Shown: piece by piece, positions 52,601-60,457 of the stretch
Numbering within the stretch: position 1 is the stretch's first letter
Layout: every line of letters starts with the position of its first letter
Assembly: GCA_035610835.1 (NCBI GenBank)
Contig: CM069455.1
Span: forward strand, 35,359,596 to 35,423,595
Direction of reading: 5' to 3'
DNA length: 64,000 nucleotides
DNA from: Ophiura sarsii
Lineage: Eukaryota > Echinodermata > Ophiuroidea > Amphilepidida > Ophiuridae
The notes under the pieces: generated by a model
What the model saw: the letters and a program-made list of their open reading frames with translations, nothing else
Databases searched by the model: none
Told to the model about the DNA's origin: nothing
Program-made: the position numbers and the translations under genes

Positions 52601-55600
52601 TATGTTTTATGTGTAGTCCATGTTCAATACATTAATTGCTATGTTGATACATGTGGCCAAATACACATTTTGCATGATTATATGAATTGTTGAACTCCTT
52701 GTAACATAATTTCACCCAATATCTGTGGTTACTTACCATCTCTGTATCATTCTGACCATCGCGCAATATAGGTAATACGCTGCTTCAATGTGTTTGTTCA
52801 ATTATAAATCTGACTATAGTTATTAGTGGTTTTCCTTAGATTACTGAGATCAAACAACTCTTTGACTTGTTTTTGTTTAGATTATAATACACTGGACATG
52901 TTTGTATGATAATTTGATTGTATTTGTGTGTCTCTTGATGTTGATTAAATAAAGCAATTTATTATACTATATTATATGGTAAAGTGCACTCAAGTTTGTG
53001 TTGTAATAGTCTACCCTTCATTTGTCTCTGAGATATATTGCTCTACTAACTTAACTATTTGTGAGTAGATAAATTACACAATAGTAATGATGTGATGATG
53101 ACGACAAAATGAAAACATCAAGCTCTATCTTACAATGACATCAAATGATTTATACCATGCCACCATCATCATGCCACCATAATTATGCCACGTACCAGGT
53201 ACTTCCTATGCATTCATTTATGTTCAGTAATATGTGACGTGTTCTACTGAAACCAGATGGAATTGGGCAGAGCTCCAAATTGAGAAATAGCCCAAAACCT
53301 TCAGAGTGTTTAACATTATTGTGAAAGTTTCAGATTAAAAAATCAAACCAACAAAAGAAAAATGCAATTTTTATTTTGTATTTTTTAAAGTACATTGCAA
53401 GTACATTGTAAGTACATCTTTAAACGACGATATCTCAGTTTGGAGTTTTCATAAAGACGAACTTGAAAATGATCGCAGTTGGAGTTTTCATAAAGACGAA
53501 CTTGAAAATGATCTAACTCCACTTCGGGAAGTCCGATTAAAAAACAAAAAGTACCATTGTAAAGCTGAAGATCTCTACTTTAATATTCCATTACTAACTC
53601 AATTTTGATATCTTGCCCAATTGTGTCTGGTTTCGGTAGAATACGTCAAGGGGGGGCAGCTGCCCCCCCTGTGGGGTTCTCTGCCCCCCCTGTTGCCCCC
53701 CCTGTGGGAAATGTCAGTTGAAATAATTTGGGACTAACCTATTCACAACACAAGGAAATTCAATCCTCAATTTGGTTGTTGCCCCCCCACCAAAACTCCC
53801 GGCCCCCCCTTTGCCCCCCCACTGAGAAAAACCTGGCTACGCCACTGGTCACATATCATTTTGGTTTATTACCACAGTGTTCTTAATTTGCAACATTCCT
53901 TTTATTGAATTTCAATAAAACACTCAAAAACAAGGAATTATAGCTTATATAATTAGTAGCTGTCTGTCTGCACCTGTATAAACTTGTAATTCATTGTGAT
54001 GAGTAGATCTGAAATAGATCAGTCTGTTTACTCCATCCAATCTCAGGCTCAATGCATGTTCATGATGCAATAACACACTGGTGTAAAATGATAATACAAT
54101 GTCTTGGATGTAAGCCATTTCTTAGGCTGGTATGGGATATCCATCTAGGTGGTGAGATATGTTGCCAAGTCAACTTCACAAACAGTAGATGTCGTCATGG
54201 TGAAACTGAAATATGTTATCTTGCCAAGTCGACGTTACTTGTCAAGATAATATTATCTCACATGTGGTCAAGTAGGATGGCACTTGCATAGATGTTTGCA
54301 TATAATCTAAAATAGTGATACTGCATGTCAGACATCATTTACGCTGACCCAGTAGCGTATCTGCCGGCTGTCGACAGAGTCACACCCCATGTGGCTTTGA
54401 CTGGGAAGGTCAGCTCAAACTACTGGGAAGAAGAGAAAAGGGAAAGAAAGGAATGGGATGGGAGAAAGAGAAAAGGAAGAGGGAAAGAAAGGGAGAAGAG
54501 AGAGATAAAGGGACCCTTTTAAATTTGACGATGTATGGAAATGGAAACCTAAGAAATTCTGTAAATTACATATCCAACCTTTGCTCACACAATATAATGT
54601 CGTTAAAACTGTCCGTAAAAAGTAAACTTTTCAAATACCCAAACTTTAGGACCCCTCAAGTTTCTTGGAGACCCCTTAAATTTGTTTTTTGAAGTCCTAC
54701 GGGGTCCTGAAAAATTTCATGGGACCTCTCACATTTTTGATCAAGTGCTATCCCTGCATATGATTTATATTTTATGAGATATGACTCTTCAAAAACGTGC
54801 ATACACTTTTGGGACACCCTGTATAAGCATTACGACTGAAAAACCCAACTTCTGAAAAAATTGAGGGCTCCCTCCATGAAGGATCTCTTAATGCCCAAGG
54901 GAAAATACAGTAGTAAAAATCGGATAGAAACTCATGGAGAAAAAGTGTCTAAGAAAGCGTGCATTGGGGCATTAACTTCAGTGACTTTCACTAGGACCGG
55001 GTAAGGAATAGCGCCTCCTTCCCTCCTTTGACTTTGGATGAATTATGCGTGCCTATTTGAATTTGTGGTACTCAGATTTGTTTGGTTTGGTCGAGTGTTC
55101 GGCTGGAGATTCAAAACCCCTACCCATATTATAAAGGGTGATTTTGGAAAAAGACGGTTCTAGGGTTAAATTGCTTCATTATTAGGCTATACCCAATTTA
55201 CCCAAAAAAGCTACCTTAACGGCACATCCCCGTGTAGTACCGGGTATCATGAAGAATCCCCGAAGAATCTAATGGATAATTCCCATCTCTATAGTAACCC
55301 CAACACTCCAAGTACACTATAACCCTGAGAATAGGTTGTGAATGCAATTAGGCTCATTTTGCGTACCCGCATATGATCAACCATGGGTCACTCGCTAGTC
55401 ATGGGTTGCTAGTCTTGACGCTCATTATTCATAATCTGCCCTAACCCTATAATAACCTGGGACTAACATATATAAATATTAGATATGTTAGTCCCAGATA
55501 ATAACCGGACCCAAAGTTGCGCGTGCCATTTTGAATTTAAGGGGATCACGACTATTTGGTTTGATGATGCGCGCTTTTTAAACAAATTTTCTCCCCGAGG

Positions 55601-58053
55601 TCCGACTTCTCAGTGCAGTTTCATTATCCAGGCTAGTTTTAATGCGTCTTTTGACCCCATTATGAGTGAACATGAGTGAAACCGCCCCTCCCATAAGTGC
55701 TCCTGGTCTACTGTTTATTATCATTCAACAAATAACATATGGCGTTTAATAGACTCCATCGGATTGAAATTGTGTGAGGAACTAATAACCGTGTTAGAGA
55801 AAGTCGCGTCTGAACCTAATTATATAATTTTGACTCGTTTTTAAGAATAAAATCTCATGGGTTTTACTTCAAACTCGGGTATGATTCATCATTATGAAAT
55901 CTAAAATGTCCTGGCTTTTTGAAGTGATTTATTGTTCAAAATCTCCAACGACCGAACATAGTCATAGGGATTTAGCTCTGAATTTCACTAACAATCTAAA
56001 ATATGTCTCGTTTGCTGTTTATCACAGCAAGAGTTTGAGATTTTGACGATATTTTTTTTTTTTATTCACTTTTTTCAATTATCTATTAGTTGGGTATACA
56101 CATTTTTATGAGTGCACTGCACAGTAACTACTAGTATTGGACCAACTGATAAAAAGAACTAAAAATACGGTGCGGGGATGCACGGCCCACGCCCTTCGTC
56201 ACTCAATTACCCGGCCCGTGTCATCAGCACCGTTCCACGCGGCAATCTTCAGTGAGCCGTGGTGCTGGTGTGCAGAAGACCGGTCTTTTAGACGGTGTCT
56301 GCCCCGATCCCCTCTGTGGCCGGTCAACTTCAGCCCGGGCTTCAGCCATGGAGTACCATACCGGTCGCGTTATTGTTCCACCGAAAGGCGGGTTCCCCCC
56401 CACCTCCAAATCATCCCGCGGGAGCCTAGTATAATTAAAAATAAATTAGTCATTTGTTTGTTTGTTTACACGATCGGTCCTTACGGACACACGCTTGGGT
56501 CCTAAAAGGACCAAGCTCAAGCAAAATGCTCGGGGAGTGGCAGGCTTAAAAAGCTTATAAGCCGCTGGCTGAATGAAATGAAAGTTAGAAAAGAATAAAG
56601 TAGAAAGCATAAATAGTAACTAGGACTTGCAATTTTGCAAATCCCATGTAGAAGCAGGCCTAATAGACATTTTTTTGCTGCATTGAGTGCCGTATAAAAC
56701 TAGGACTATTCCCCGTTTCGCGTGCAATTCAATGAACTTCAATACGGCCGATATATGGAGTTATTTCACCCGGGTGCTGACGGTCAACCCGTACCAAGTC
56801 ATCCATTTTTGCAAGCCCGGTCCTACACGGTGCCGCGAGCATTCAACCATCCTCCATGCACTGTGCACATGATGGGTACCACATGATGCGTGTGGACGGT
56901 TATTTAACCCGGGATTCCCTAGGCTGCTGTCACCCCATTCACCCATTTTGCACGCCCGGTCCTACACCGTGTCGCGAGCATCATATCATTCAATACCCAC
57001 CCGGGCATCCACCCCCTATCAGTCCTATTGCATGTATTGCGAGGAATGCATTCACCCATGAAGTTATATTACCCGGGATTCCCCGCTGACATCCTATGCT
57101 CATTCACCCATGAGTCCTCACGTCGCGATCATTCAACCATCCGTCGAGTTGGTATAGGAGAGTCGAGTCGGTCAACCGTCGACTTTGTTCGTACGTCGAG
57201 TTGGTCCGACCGTCGAGTCGGTCAACCGTCGAGTACGTAACGGTCGAATTGACCGAACGTCAAGTTGACTCATATTCAGAGGTCATCACGCTGAATGAAG
57301 GGGTCGTGATGACCTTGAAAGCTACGGAGCTCAATGGTTCCCTGCGTGGATCCCGGCCCCCCAACTCAACACAAAAGTTGGTAACCATGACTGTTCTTCA
57401 TTTTTTCAAAGTACCCCTTTGCAAGGATTTTTCATCAAATTTACCCCCTTATTTGGTACAAACGAGGACAAAATTGGGGTGAAAAATACCCCCTTTTTTT
57501 GCTTTTCAATGACTATAATTTCAAACACCTTTTTCAAAGACACTTTATGCATACATTAAATAGATAAAAACTTGTAACAGGCGTTATGGTCCTGTGTTAT
57601 AAACTGGTGTACCCCAAATGGTGTATATGCTGTATTCAGGGAGTTAACATGTTCTAATTAAATGATTAAATCCATACTCTGAAGTTTTTTGGTTTTTTCT
57701 CTTCGTAAAATACCCCTTTTTTTGAATTTCGCGGAGACTAATTCATGAAATATCCCCTATTTTCATGATTTCACTGAAAGCGCTGACAATCGAAAATATA
57801 CCCCTTTTTCCCCGATTTTTAGAACAGTCATGGTTACCAACTTTTGCGTTGAGTGGGGGGTGGGGGGGGGGGGGGCGTGGATATGGTCTTTGCACATCCT
57901 TTTACTTGATATTTTATTATTTATTAAAATTGTGTCTTTCCTCCCTTCCTATATATTAGATTATTAAACTGGGGACCCGAGGGATCTTTAAAGAAGAAGA
58001 GATTCGAGCAAGTTGTCATCATTAAACATTCATTTCATCCTGATGAATTTGAG
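28509..58053 (+). CDS. HTATSF1: HTATSF1 (Tat-SF1/Cus2 family) gene, 5 visible coding exons, 3'-incomplete
   Basis: Tat-SF1 is a nuclear RNA-binding protein that helps assemble the U2 snRNP, contacting SF3B1 through a C-terminal UHM, and is also linked to transcription elongation (family knowledge). The five exons join with matching phases (0, 1, 0, 2) to give 301 residues. Residues 1-48 are acidic and end in a conserved YEWDDAKQAWFPK motif. Exon 2 opens VDEDFLAAYHANYG, as in vertebrate Tat-SF1. RRM1 has RNP2 VYVSGL (150-155) and RNP1 GDGRCCYLK (201-209). A lysine-rich tail follows, then the start of the UHM (EQVVIIKHSFHPDEFE). The first ATG sits exactly at an acceptor site, so a 5' noncoding exon, or a few more coding residues, must lie upstream. 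The remaining UHM and the acidic C-terminus are not in the window. Intron 4 is 25 kb because it houses a giant MULE. Confidence 0.93.
28790..28979 (+). mobile_element. hAT-like MITE in HTATSF1 intron 1
   Basis: Flanked by cccctatt on both sides (28782-28789, 28980-28987). Ends are cagggctcaaattaa and the complement of ttttgaggcctg. The same element is present in reverse orientation at 31701-31888. Confidence 0.75.
29741..30008 (+). CDS. HTATSF1: HTATSF1 exon 2
   Basis: Acceptor tattatacag; donor gtatgt after CCA A (phase 1). It encodes VDEDFLAAYHANYG followed by a proline- and lysine-rich linker (PPPPKKKAKQ), then acidic and basic low-complexity sequence. The linker between the N-terminal motif and RRM1 is variable in this family. 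Confidence 0.9.
30030..30255 (+). repeat. 240-bp repeat, copy 1 (HTATSF1 intron 2)
   Basis: It shares ccatgagaaatgcattg, ataagtacaaacatgc and accaatagcc with 32938-33185 (same strand) and 33425-33670 (opposite strand). It begins just downstream of the exon 2 donor. Confidence 0.8.
30301..30405. repeat. Short hairpin MITE
   Basis: Arms atactcctgtcgttgcgcat and the complement of atgcgcaacgacgggagtat, about 28 bp each, around a 50-bp loop. Confidence 0.75.
30862..31141 (+). repeat. tRNA-like SINE/MITE in HTATSF1 intron 2
   Basis: Ends ttaaccctaac and gttagggtta are complementary. Inside, tatagctcagtcagtagagc resembles a pol III A box and ggttcgatcc a B box, about 40 bp apart. The 3' part equals the tail of the 240-bp repeat. 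No foldable full tRNA, so a tRNA-derived SINE is likeliest. Confidence 0.6.
31254..31468 (+). CDS. HTATSF1: HTATSF1 exon 3 (RRM1, N-terminal half)
   Basis: Acceptor ttcacacag; donor gtgggt after CTA AAG (phase 0). It encodes WFDMEDDKNTNVYVSGLPSE, then helix 1, and ends in RNP1 GDGRCCYLK. This is the most strongly conserved block of Tat-SF1. Confidence 0.95.
31509..32035. mobile_element. TTAA-flanked element (piggyBac-like insertion site) in HTATSF1 intron 3
   Basis: TTAA on both sides (31505-31508, 32036-32039). Inverted ends of about 140 bp begin AGGTATATTATGTGATC. A reverse copy of the 28790 MITE (31701-31888) lies in the loop. No transposase. Confidence 0.82.
31701..31888 (-). mobile_element. 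Inverted copy of the 28790 MITE, nested in the TTAA element
   Basis: The reverse complement matches 28793-28979 through most of its length, including tggctgttttcactccattc. No target duplication was found. Confidence 0.8.
32697..32878 (+). CDS. HTATSF1: HTATSF1 exon 4 (RRM1 C-terminal half and basic tail)
   Basis: Acceptor tttgcag; donor gtgagt, phase 2. It encodes LESVHLAIQMLDGSRIEGG and the last RRM strand, then a run of lysines (KKKKKKPNRKKKGAKN), a likely nuclear localisation or RNA-contact segment. This is the last exon before the 25-kb intron. Confidence 0.92.
32938..33185 (+). repeat. 240-bp repeat, copy 2 (start of intron 4)
   Basis: Same family and orientation as 30030-30255; it ends ccaatagccctgtgaaaag. 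Confidence 0.8.
33425..33670 (-). repeat. 240-bp repeat, copy 3, inverted
   Basis: Reverse complement of copies 1 and 2; with copy 2 it forms a potential stem-loop of about 240-bp arms 240 bp downstream of exon 4. Confidence 0.8.
33912..34583 (+). repeat. Left terminal inverted repeat of the giant MULE
   Basis: It matches the reverse complement of 56722-57335. The block to about 34320 is nearly identical; further in, indels interrupt it, and the match resumes around the shared tatcggccgtat motif (34549). The outer part is packed with ACTCGACG/CGACTCGAC words, including CGGTTGACCGACTCGAC twice. A 69-bp segment at 34054-34122 is repeated directly at 34325-34393. Such subterminal arrays are plausible transposase-binding sites (inference). 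Confidence 0.88.
34795..35310 (+). repeat. Direct repeat pair inside the giant MULE
   Basis: 34795-34962 and 35140-35310 share the same order of motifs (aagctatattccctaatat, cccggtcagttaatagca, ggcccgccggccggcaccgg). The two copies are about 345 bp apart and lie between the left TIR and the larger tandem repeats. Confidence 0.8.
35640..37250 (+). repeat. About 590-bp tandem duplication upstream of the transposase gene
   Basis: 35840-36266 recurs at 36425-36780 (shared ggattaggattagtg, cgtaggtcatta, gcggcgctttgatc, aagcttatcaaccgctcgag). A third partial unit lies at 37150-37250 (gaataaattatc ... gttacgttac, atatgattttcagtc). Long stretches without coding sequence. Confidence 0.8.
37741..37775 (+). 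promoter_or_regulatory. Possible TATA box and start region of the transposase gene
   Basis: TATAAAT at 37741-37747 lies about 110 bp before the ATG, and a pyrimidine-rich cattcatt/tatcattc stretch follows about 25-30 bp downstream, as expected for a core promoter. Position and composition are the only support. Confidence 0.3.
37858..38005 (+). CDS. Transposase exon 1 (PHD finger, first three ligand pairs)
   Basis: It begins at the ATG after a stop-free leader and ends at donor gtatgt in phase 1. The N-terminus is basic (TRRGGKR). It encodes CIRC, LQCDGC and WNHRTC, the first three metal-ligand pairs of a PHD finger. Confidence 0.75.
38384..38806. mobile_element. hAT-type (Charlie-like) element in transposase intron 1
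   Basis: It is flanked by the perfect 8-bp duplication gtttatat (38376-38383, 38807-38814). Ends are caagcgtgtgcaacct and its near-perfect complement. The TIR region is rich in GCGGCCCGC words, as in Charlie-type hATs. An internal plus-strand frame reads SKKRKLHAEKRVFHEQWIP, like the N-terminus of hAT transposases. Nonautonomous remnant, 423 bp. Confidence 0.9.
38810..40760. other. Rest of transposase intron 1
   Basis: No gene. AGGCCTA words are particularly dense between 39715 and 40175. Confidence 0.55.
40764..40882 (+). CDS. Transposase exon 2 (last PHD ligand pair)
   Basis: Acceptor gaatag; donor gtaagg, phase 0. Only this acceptor, not the cttgcag 14 bp downstream, keeps the frame open and supplies WRCHVC, the final Cys pair of the PHD finger started in exon 1. 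Confidence 0.72.
41029..41222 (+). repeat. Duplicate of the exon 4/intron 4 junction (pseudo-exon)
   Basis: Copy of 43348-43521, covering the last about 35 nt of exon 4 (GGAAATACCACGTATGAAGAG), its donor and about 135 nt of intron. It lies in intron 2 without a full exon, so it is probably a nonfunctional duplicate. Confidence 0.85.
41532..41714 (+). CDS. Transposase exon 3
   Basis: Acceptor aaaacag; donor gtttgt; 61 codons, phase 0 at both ends. It begins KPKPKGLLSSTRLSAEL and ends SLLRHMQDDDFSSE. No recognised domain; probably a linker. Confidence 0.65.
41779..42735. mobile_element. hAT-type element with GGACTC satellites, in transposase intron 3
   Basis: Perfect 8-bp target duplication gtaaaaat (41771-41778, 42736-42743). 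Ends are cagtgatgtagtactcgagt and the complement of ctcgactacaacactg. Subterminal arrays of (GGACTC)n lie at both ends (41790-41952, 42595-42722). 957 bp, with no transposase recognised. Confidence 0.9.
43221..43385 (+). CDS. Transposase exon 4 (acidic LQ repeat)
   Basis: Acceptor tatacag, donor gtatgt, 55 codons, symmetric phase 0. The protein is acidic with repeated EPMELPVQALQSDDE-like units. It is paralogous to exons 5 and 6, including the intron sequence just upstream. Confidence 0.65.
44350..44430 (+). CDS. Transposase exon 5 (acidic LQ repeat)
   Basis: Acceptor tatgcag, donor gtaagt, 27 codons, symmetric phase 0. It starts ALQHDHD, as exon 6 starts ALQSDYE. Confidence 0.6.
45317..45430 (+). 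CDS. Transposase exon 6 (acidic LQ repeat)
   Basis: Acceptor ctctacag, donor gtatgt, 38 codons, symmetric phase 0. It contains two LQSD units (ALQSDYEHDPMELPIHALQS). Confidence 0.62.
45883..46100 (+). CDS. Transposase exon 7 (start of FLYWCH finger)
   Basis: Acceptor tttcag; donor gtatgt in phase 2 inside the Arg codon of W-R-C. After acidic sequence it encodes KPKLHDSRGYAYTKYK and GGIIWR, the first half of a FLYWCH zinc finger. Confidence 0.8.
46948..47293 (+). CDS. Transposase exon 8 (rest of FLYWCH; frameshifted)
   Basis: Acceptor ttttacag; donor gtgagt. It supplies CTIRNKSMFCGAVVRQ and NKDHCHPG, completing the C..C..H..H ligands. The downstream family-like stretch TLDFELRDDVIPEG lies in a different frame from the FLYWCH half; an extra AG in the cagagaag run at about 47225-47232 would explain it. 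The corrected frame also gives the phase-1 end needed to join exon 9. Confidence 0.78.
47512..47660 (+). repeat. Duplicate of the exon 10/intron 10 junction
   Basis: This 149-bp stretch copies 49954-50100: the last 15 nt of exon 10, its donor site and about 130 nt of intron 10, including the poly-G run. It sits in intron 8 in the same orientation, and so places a decoy donor upstream of exon 9. Confidence 0.85.
47746..48076. mobile_element. MITE nested within a MITE
   Basis: Ends tatgcagtagtggaaatacc and the near complement of gtatttccattgctgcata. It contains a tRNA-like stretch (tagtggttgtcatacatgc ... ggttcaaatcc at about 47875-47930), so a tRNA-derived SINE may be part of it. Confidence 0.6.
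48260..48447 (+). CDS. Transposase exon 9 (first catalytic Asp)
   Basis: Acceptor tttttcag; donor gttggt. It encodes GFMQKDIIEGPNRHLVFATD and RRWYIDATFKVVRKPFTQLL, the opening of the MULE domain with the Asp of IDATF. Confidence 0.85.
49565..49968 (+). CDS. Transposase exon 10 (second catalytic Asp; frameshifted near its 3' end)
   Basis: Acceptor aaattag; donor gtaaac. It encodes VPLAFALMSGKRSKDY, MVDFERGIW and the C-x-F-H segment GCSFHWKQAVWKRI. The last 18 nt read TPMLQE in the frame that splices onto LFAYVQKTWI of exon 11, but the preceding sequence is in another frame, so an indel near 49941-49950 is implied. Confidence 0.83.
50755..51795. mobile_element. 1-kb palindromic TA-flanked element in transposase intron 10
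   Basis: Ends CAGGCTGTCCCAAAA and its near complement, flanked by TA on both sides, as in Tc1/mariner-type insertions. The left arm to about 51200 folds almost completely onto the right arm from about 51380, so the element is essentially one large hairpin. No ORF. Confidence 0.82.
51860..52237 (+). CDS. Transposase exon 11 (third acidic residue and C-terminus)
   Basis: Acceptor ttttcag; 125 codons then TAA. It encodes LFAYVQKTWIDGRKW, RTNNDVEGWHNRLN (the likely third catalytic Glu) and a charged helical C-terminus. Confidence 0.85.
   Translation: MFAYVQKTWIDGRKWKPSEWSCFNQSVRTNNDVEGWHNRLNIRARKANLPLYLLIELLHTEARLVDIQARLVSEQRLCKYQKSTYIAMQGQLVKFWEEYNHHGSAKRLLSECSALQGNLPVVRND
52948..52953 (+). 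terminator. Poly(A) signal of the transposase gene
   Basis: AATAAA followed by a T-rich tract, about 710 bp after the stop codon. It is the first good signal in the trailer. Confidence 0.5.
53231..53855. mobile_element. Third copy of the 26.8-kb MITE, interrupted by a 199-bp insertion
   Basis: The left end reads tatgtgacgtgttctactga and the right end agaatacgtca, then catatc after the insertion. The inserted 199 bp (53649-53847), rich in poly-G/C and ending in ctacgccactg, is flanked by gtca on both sides. Confidence 0.82.
53649..53847. mobile_element. Short element inserted in a MITE (gtca duplication)
   Basis: It begins agggggggcagctgcccc and ends ggctacgccactg, with 4-bp gtca direct repeats at 53645-53648 and 53848-53851. 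Similar cagtagcgtatc/gatacgccactg words recur at 16937-17215 and 54349. Confidence 0.7.
53860..56720. other. 3' portion of the giant MULE with no recognised gene
   Basis: Mostly AT-rich, with a purine-rich GGAAAGAAAG tract (54425-54520) and MITE-like debris near 54345 and 54640-54830. A GC-richer block at about 56150-56640 has open frames on both strands but no recognised protein. It contains two small hairpins (ggtcc-ttac-ggac, and gggtcctaaaaggaccaa at about 56497-56514). Confidence 0.5.
56722..57335 (-). repeat. Right terminal inverted repeat of the giant MULE
   Basis: Reverse complement of the left arm. Near its outer end, at about 57272-57317, it carries an extra segment absent from the left arm, itself an imperfect palindrome (aggtcatcacg ... 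cgtgatgacct). It also lacks the internal 69-bp duplication of the left arm. Confidence 0.88.
57362..57856. mobile_element. MITE immediately outside the giant MULE
   Basis: Inverted ends of about 35 bp (ctcaacacaaaagttggtaa and complement) lie only some 25 bp beyond the MULE's right end and about 100 bp before HTATSF1 exon 5. The interior has repeated ccccttttt words; the right edge has a poly-G run. Confidence 0.78.
57960..58053 (+). CDS. HTATSF1: HTATSF1 exon 5 (start of the UHM)
   Basis: Acceptor atatattag; the single leading A completes the lysine codon left open by exon 4. It encodes LLNWGPEG, KKKRFEQVVIIKHSFHPDEFE, matching the start of the C-terminal U2AF-homology RRM. Donor gtaagt, phase 0. 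No following exon was recognised before position 64000. Confidence 0.9.
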
Positions 58054-59570
58054 GTAAGTTATAGTATAGTACACATACATATGGTACATATTTGGCTTGA
58101 GTGGAATAAAAAAAAACTTAATTTATACAAATGTGATACGATCAAGCAAAATGAGTCTGTAGTCGAAAATATCACATTTTTAGTTTTCATCTTGATTAAG
58201 TTAAGTACAATTTAACATTTGACAGAAAACCCCTTTAAGAATGGACAATTACTTCCAAAGATATAAGCAAAAGAAGGGTTTTCAAAACAATAGGAAACAA
58301 AAGAAATTCTATCCTTTGTTTGGTTGTTTCTCAAAATCAATATTGGCGAGTTCCGATCCATTTTTCTTGATCACATCACATATTTGCCTCTAAGGTGGTG
58401 ACAGCAAAAACACTCTTGTTCTACAGGGAAACAGACTTCTCAGGTAGGGTCGATAGGTCGGTCAGTTTTGGTTTTGCATTGCATTTTCAAACATTTTAAA
58501 TTTCGTTTTCAAAATTAAAGAGATATGGGTCGTTTGGGTCTGTAGAACAGGGGGTTTTTTATCGCCTCTAAGCAGAGGCAAAGAAACTGTTTGATCTGGA
58601 ACTGACCCTTTGAACATATTTGGTATCAAAGACATTGATGCCACTTTCCTTGCCGATTCAATGATCGTAGTCTTCGGAATCCTTGGCTGGATTTAGAGGT
58701 GTGTTGAGCGTCAGGTGTGTGCAACTGCTCCGACCACGCATTATGCATGATGGCTGTATCCAAGAGTGAATTATACACCCACAGTTCCATTTACAATTGT
58801 TTGGCCCTGTGTTTCGTTATTAATTAATTTATACAAACATTAATATGCTGTTGATTACATTTACATGTTAGCTCAAACATTTCAAATGTAGGGGAAGGTG
58901 GGGTAATGGCGGACGCGGGGTAATGGCGGACAGGGCTGTATCTAAAGGCAGGTGAAAGAAGGTGGTATTTTGCCACCCTATGATGTTAGGTGCCTCTCCA
59001 TTGAAATCACACAAAACCTAAATGGGATGGTTGTCTCGCAAATTCTCGCGAGAATTACAAAAATCACTTTTTGGGCAAGTTGATATTTTGGTGCATTACT
59101 TTCTCTTTGAAACTGGTATTTCTACATCAAGGAAAACAAAGTCTTATTATTTTTTTATTTAATGTATGATACCTTCTGATAAAAAAGAAATGAATTCGGA
59201 GTCACAATGATGAGCATAATAATAAGAGAGGATGTGCCACAACATTGTACATGGATTGGGGTAATCCCGGACATGTACCGTTTCCATGGTAACCAATATG
59301 GGCGTGGTCAATTTAACATCATAAATCGGTAATAGTTGTTGACCATATAAATATGTGACATTGTTCTTTGATTTCTGCTACACCTTTAAAAAGGGTATTT
59401 TTTAACTCCCATTGAAATACTGTATTCTAATAAAAAGAGGGCTGCCATTGAAAATACGGTCCGTGATTACCCCCAGAGTGTGGGGTAATGCCGGACGACG
59501 CCATTTTTTATGCAAATAATATGAGGCGTCCTGTAGGCTTCTGAACTCTAGAAACCTGGCTACTCAAGCT
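58054..59570. other. HTATSF1 intron 5 sequence
   Basis: No exon recognised. From about 58890 a repeat starts ggggaaggtggggtaatggc, with tandem ggggtaatggcggac words (58906-58933) and related words at 59262 and 59480. It looks like one end of an element similar in design to 6166-7043, but no opposite end is visible. Confidence 0.45.
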
Positions 59571-59573
59571 GTG

Positions 59574-60055
59574 GGTCTTATTTGACAAATTAAACTGCCA
59601 TGGAAGGTTCGTCAGTTAAAAAATAGTTTGTAACGCAAAACAATTATATTTTAATGATATATTACCAATTAGTAGTATTTTTAACATAGCAAATATTTAC
59701 ATGACTCATAAATATTTGACTTTCAATGACAAATGGATGAATGACAAATTAAATGACAAATTAAAAGAATAATTCGTCATTTAATGTGAATGACAAATTA
59801 AAATGACCAATCTTAATTTGTTATTTCATTGATAATTAGTCATTTAATTTGTTATTTCAATTGTCATTTGTTAATTTGTCATTAAAAGTTAAACATATTT
59901 CAGTCAAGGAAATGTTTGTTACGATGAAAATTAACTAGAAAAACTCTAAATTGTTCTTGTAGCATCACAAATAAATGTGTACCATTACAGAATATTTCTT
60001 GAATCACAAACCTGCCATTTCTTATGACAAGTTTTTTAATTTGTCAAATAAGACC
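59574..60055. mobile_element. MITE with ggtcttatttgacaaattaa ends
   Basis: About 22-bp inverted ends. The interior (59725-59885) is built of repeated and inverted aatgacaaattaa words. Confidence 0.75.
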
Positions 60056-60457
60056 ACATTTTTGACGAATTAATACTCTCTGTGTATTGGGCAACGGGAC
60101 CTCGAGGACCCATGCATCAAACAAGTTGCAATGGAACTATAGTTTGATCAGCTCCTAAGTGGCAAAGCCTGCTTCAAATTCTTACAGCAGTGATGTACAT
60201 ATGGACGCGAGCGCTCCTGAAGACAACAAGCATCAGGAGCGAGGTATACATAAACGTACTGTTCATGCACATGAGGGCCGCGTGCGTGTAGCCAAAATCG
60301 CGTGCCGGTGACCTTGATACATACGCGTGCGTAAGAAGCTGCGCCCGATAAGTTACGCCACTGTCCAGGAAGCAAAATAGAGTATAGCAAGGGTTTTCCC
60401 ATTAATACCATCACCAACTATAATAATGTAATTCTGAATATTATTGGTAGATTCTTT

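Larger units (their letters stand above)
33912..57335 (+). mobile_element. Giant Mutator-like DNA transposon (~23.4 kb) with long terminal inverted repeats
   Basis: Sequence from 33912 inward is repeated in reverse complement from 57335 inward, starting with ATTGAGCTCC at both ends and running, with indels, for 614-672 bp. Between the arms lies a same-strand transposase gene with FLYWCH and MULE DDE domains. Known MULEs are usually a few kb; this one is enlarged by long introns, tandem repeats and later insertions. The precise ends are uncertain. The outermost match is immediately flanked by ggtt on both sides (33908-33911, 57336-57339), but no 8-10 bp target duplication typical of MULEs is visible. 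The element sits in sense orientation in HTATSF1 intron 4. Confidence 0.85.

Noticed and set aside
56497..56514. Histone-type 3' stem-loop (gggtcctaaaaggacc)
   Set aside because: The loop and flanks differ from the histone consensus, there is no purine-rich downstream element, and no histone coding sequence lies nearby.
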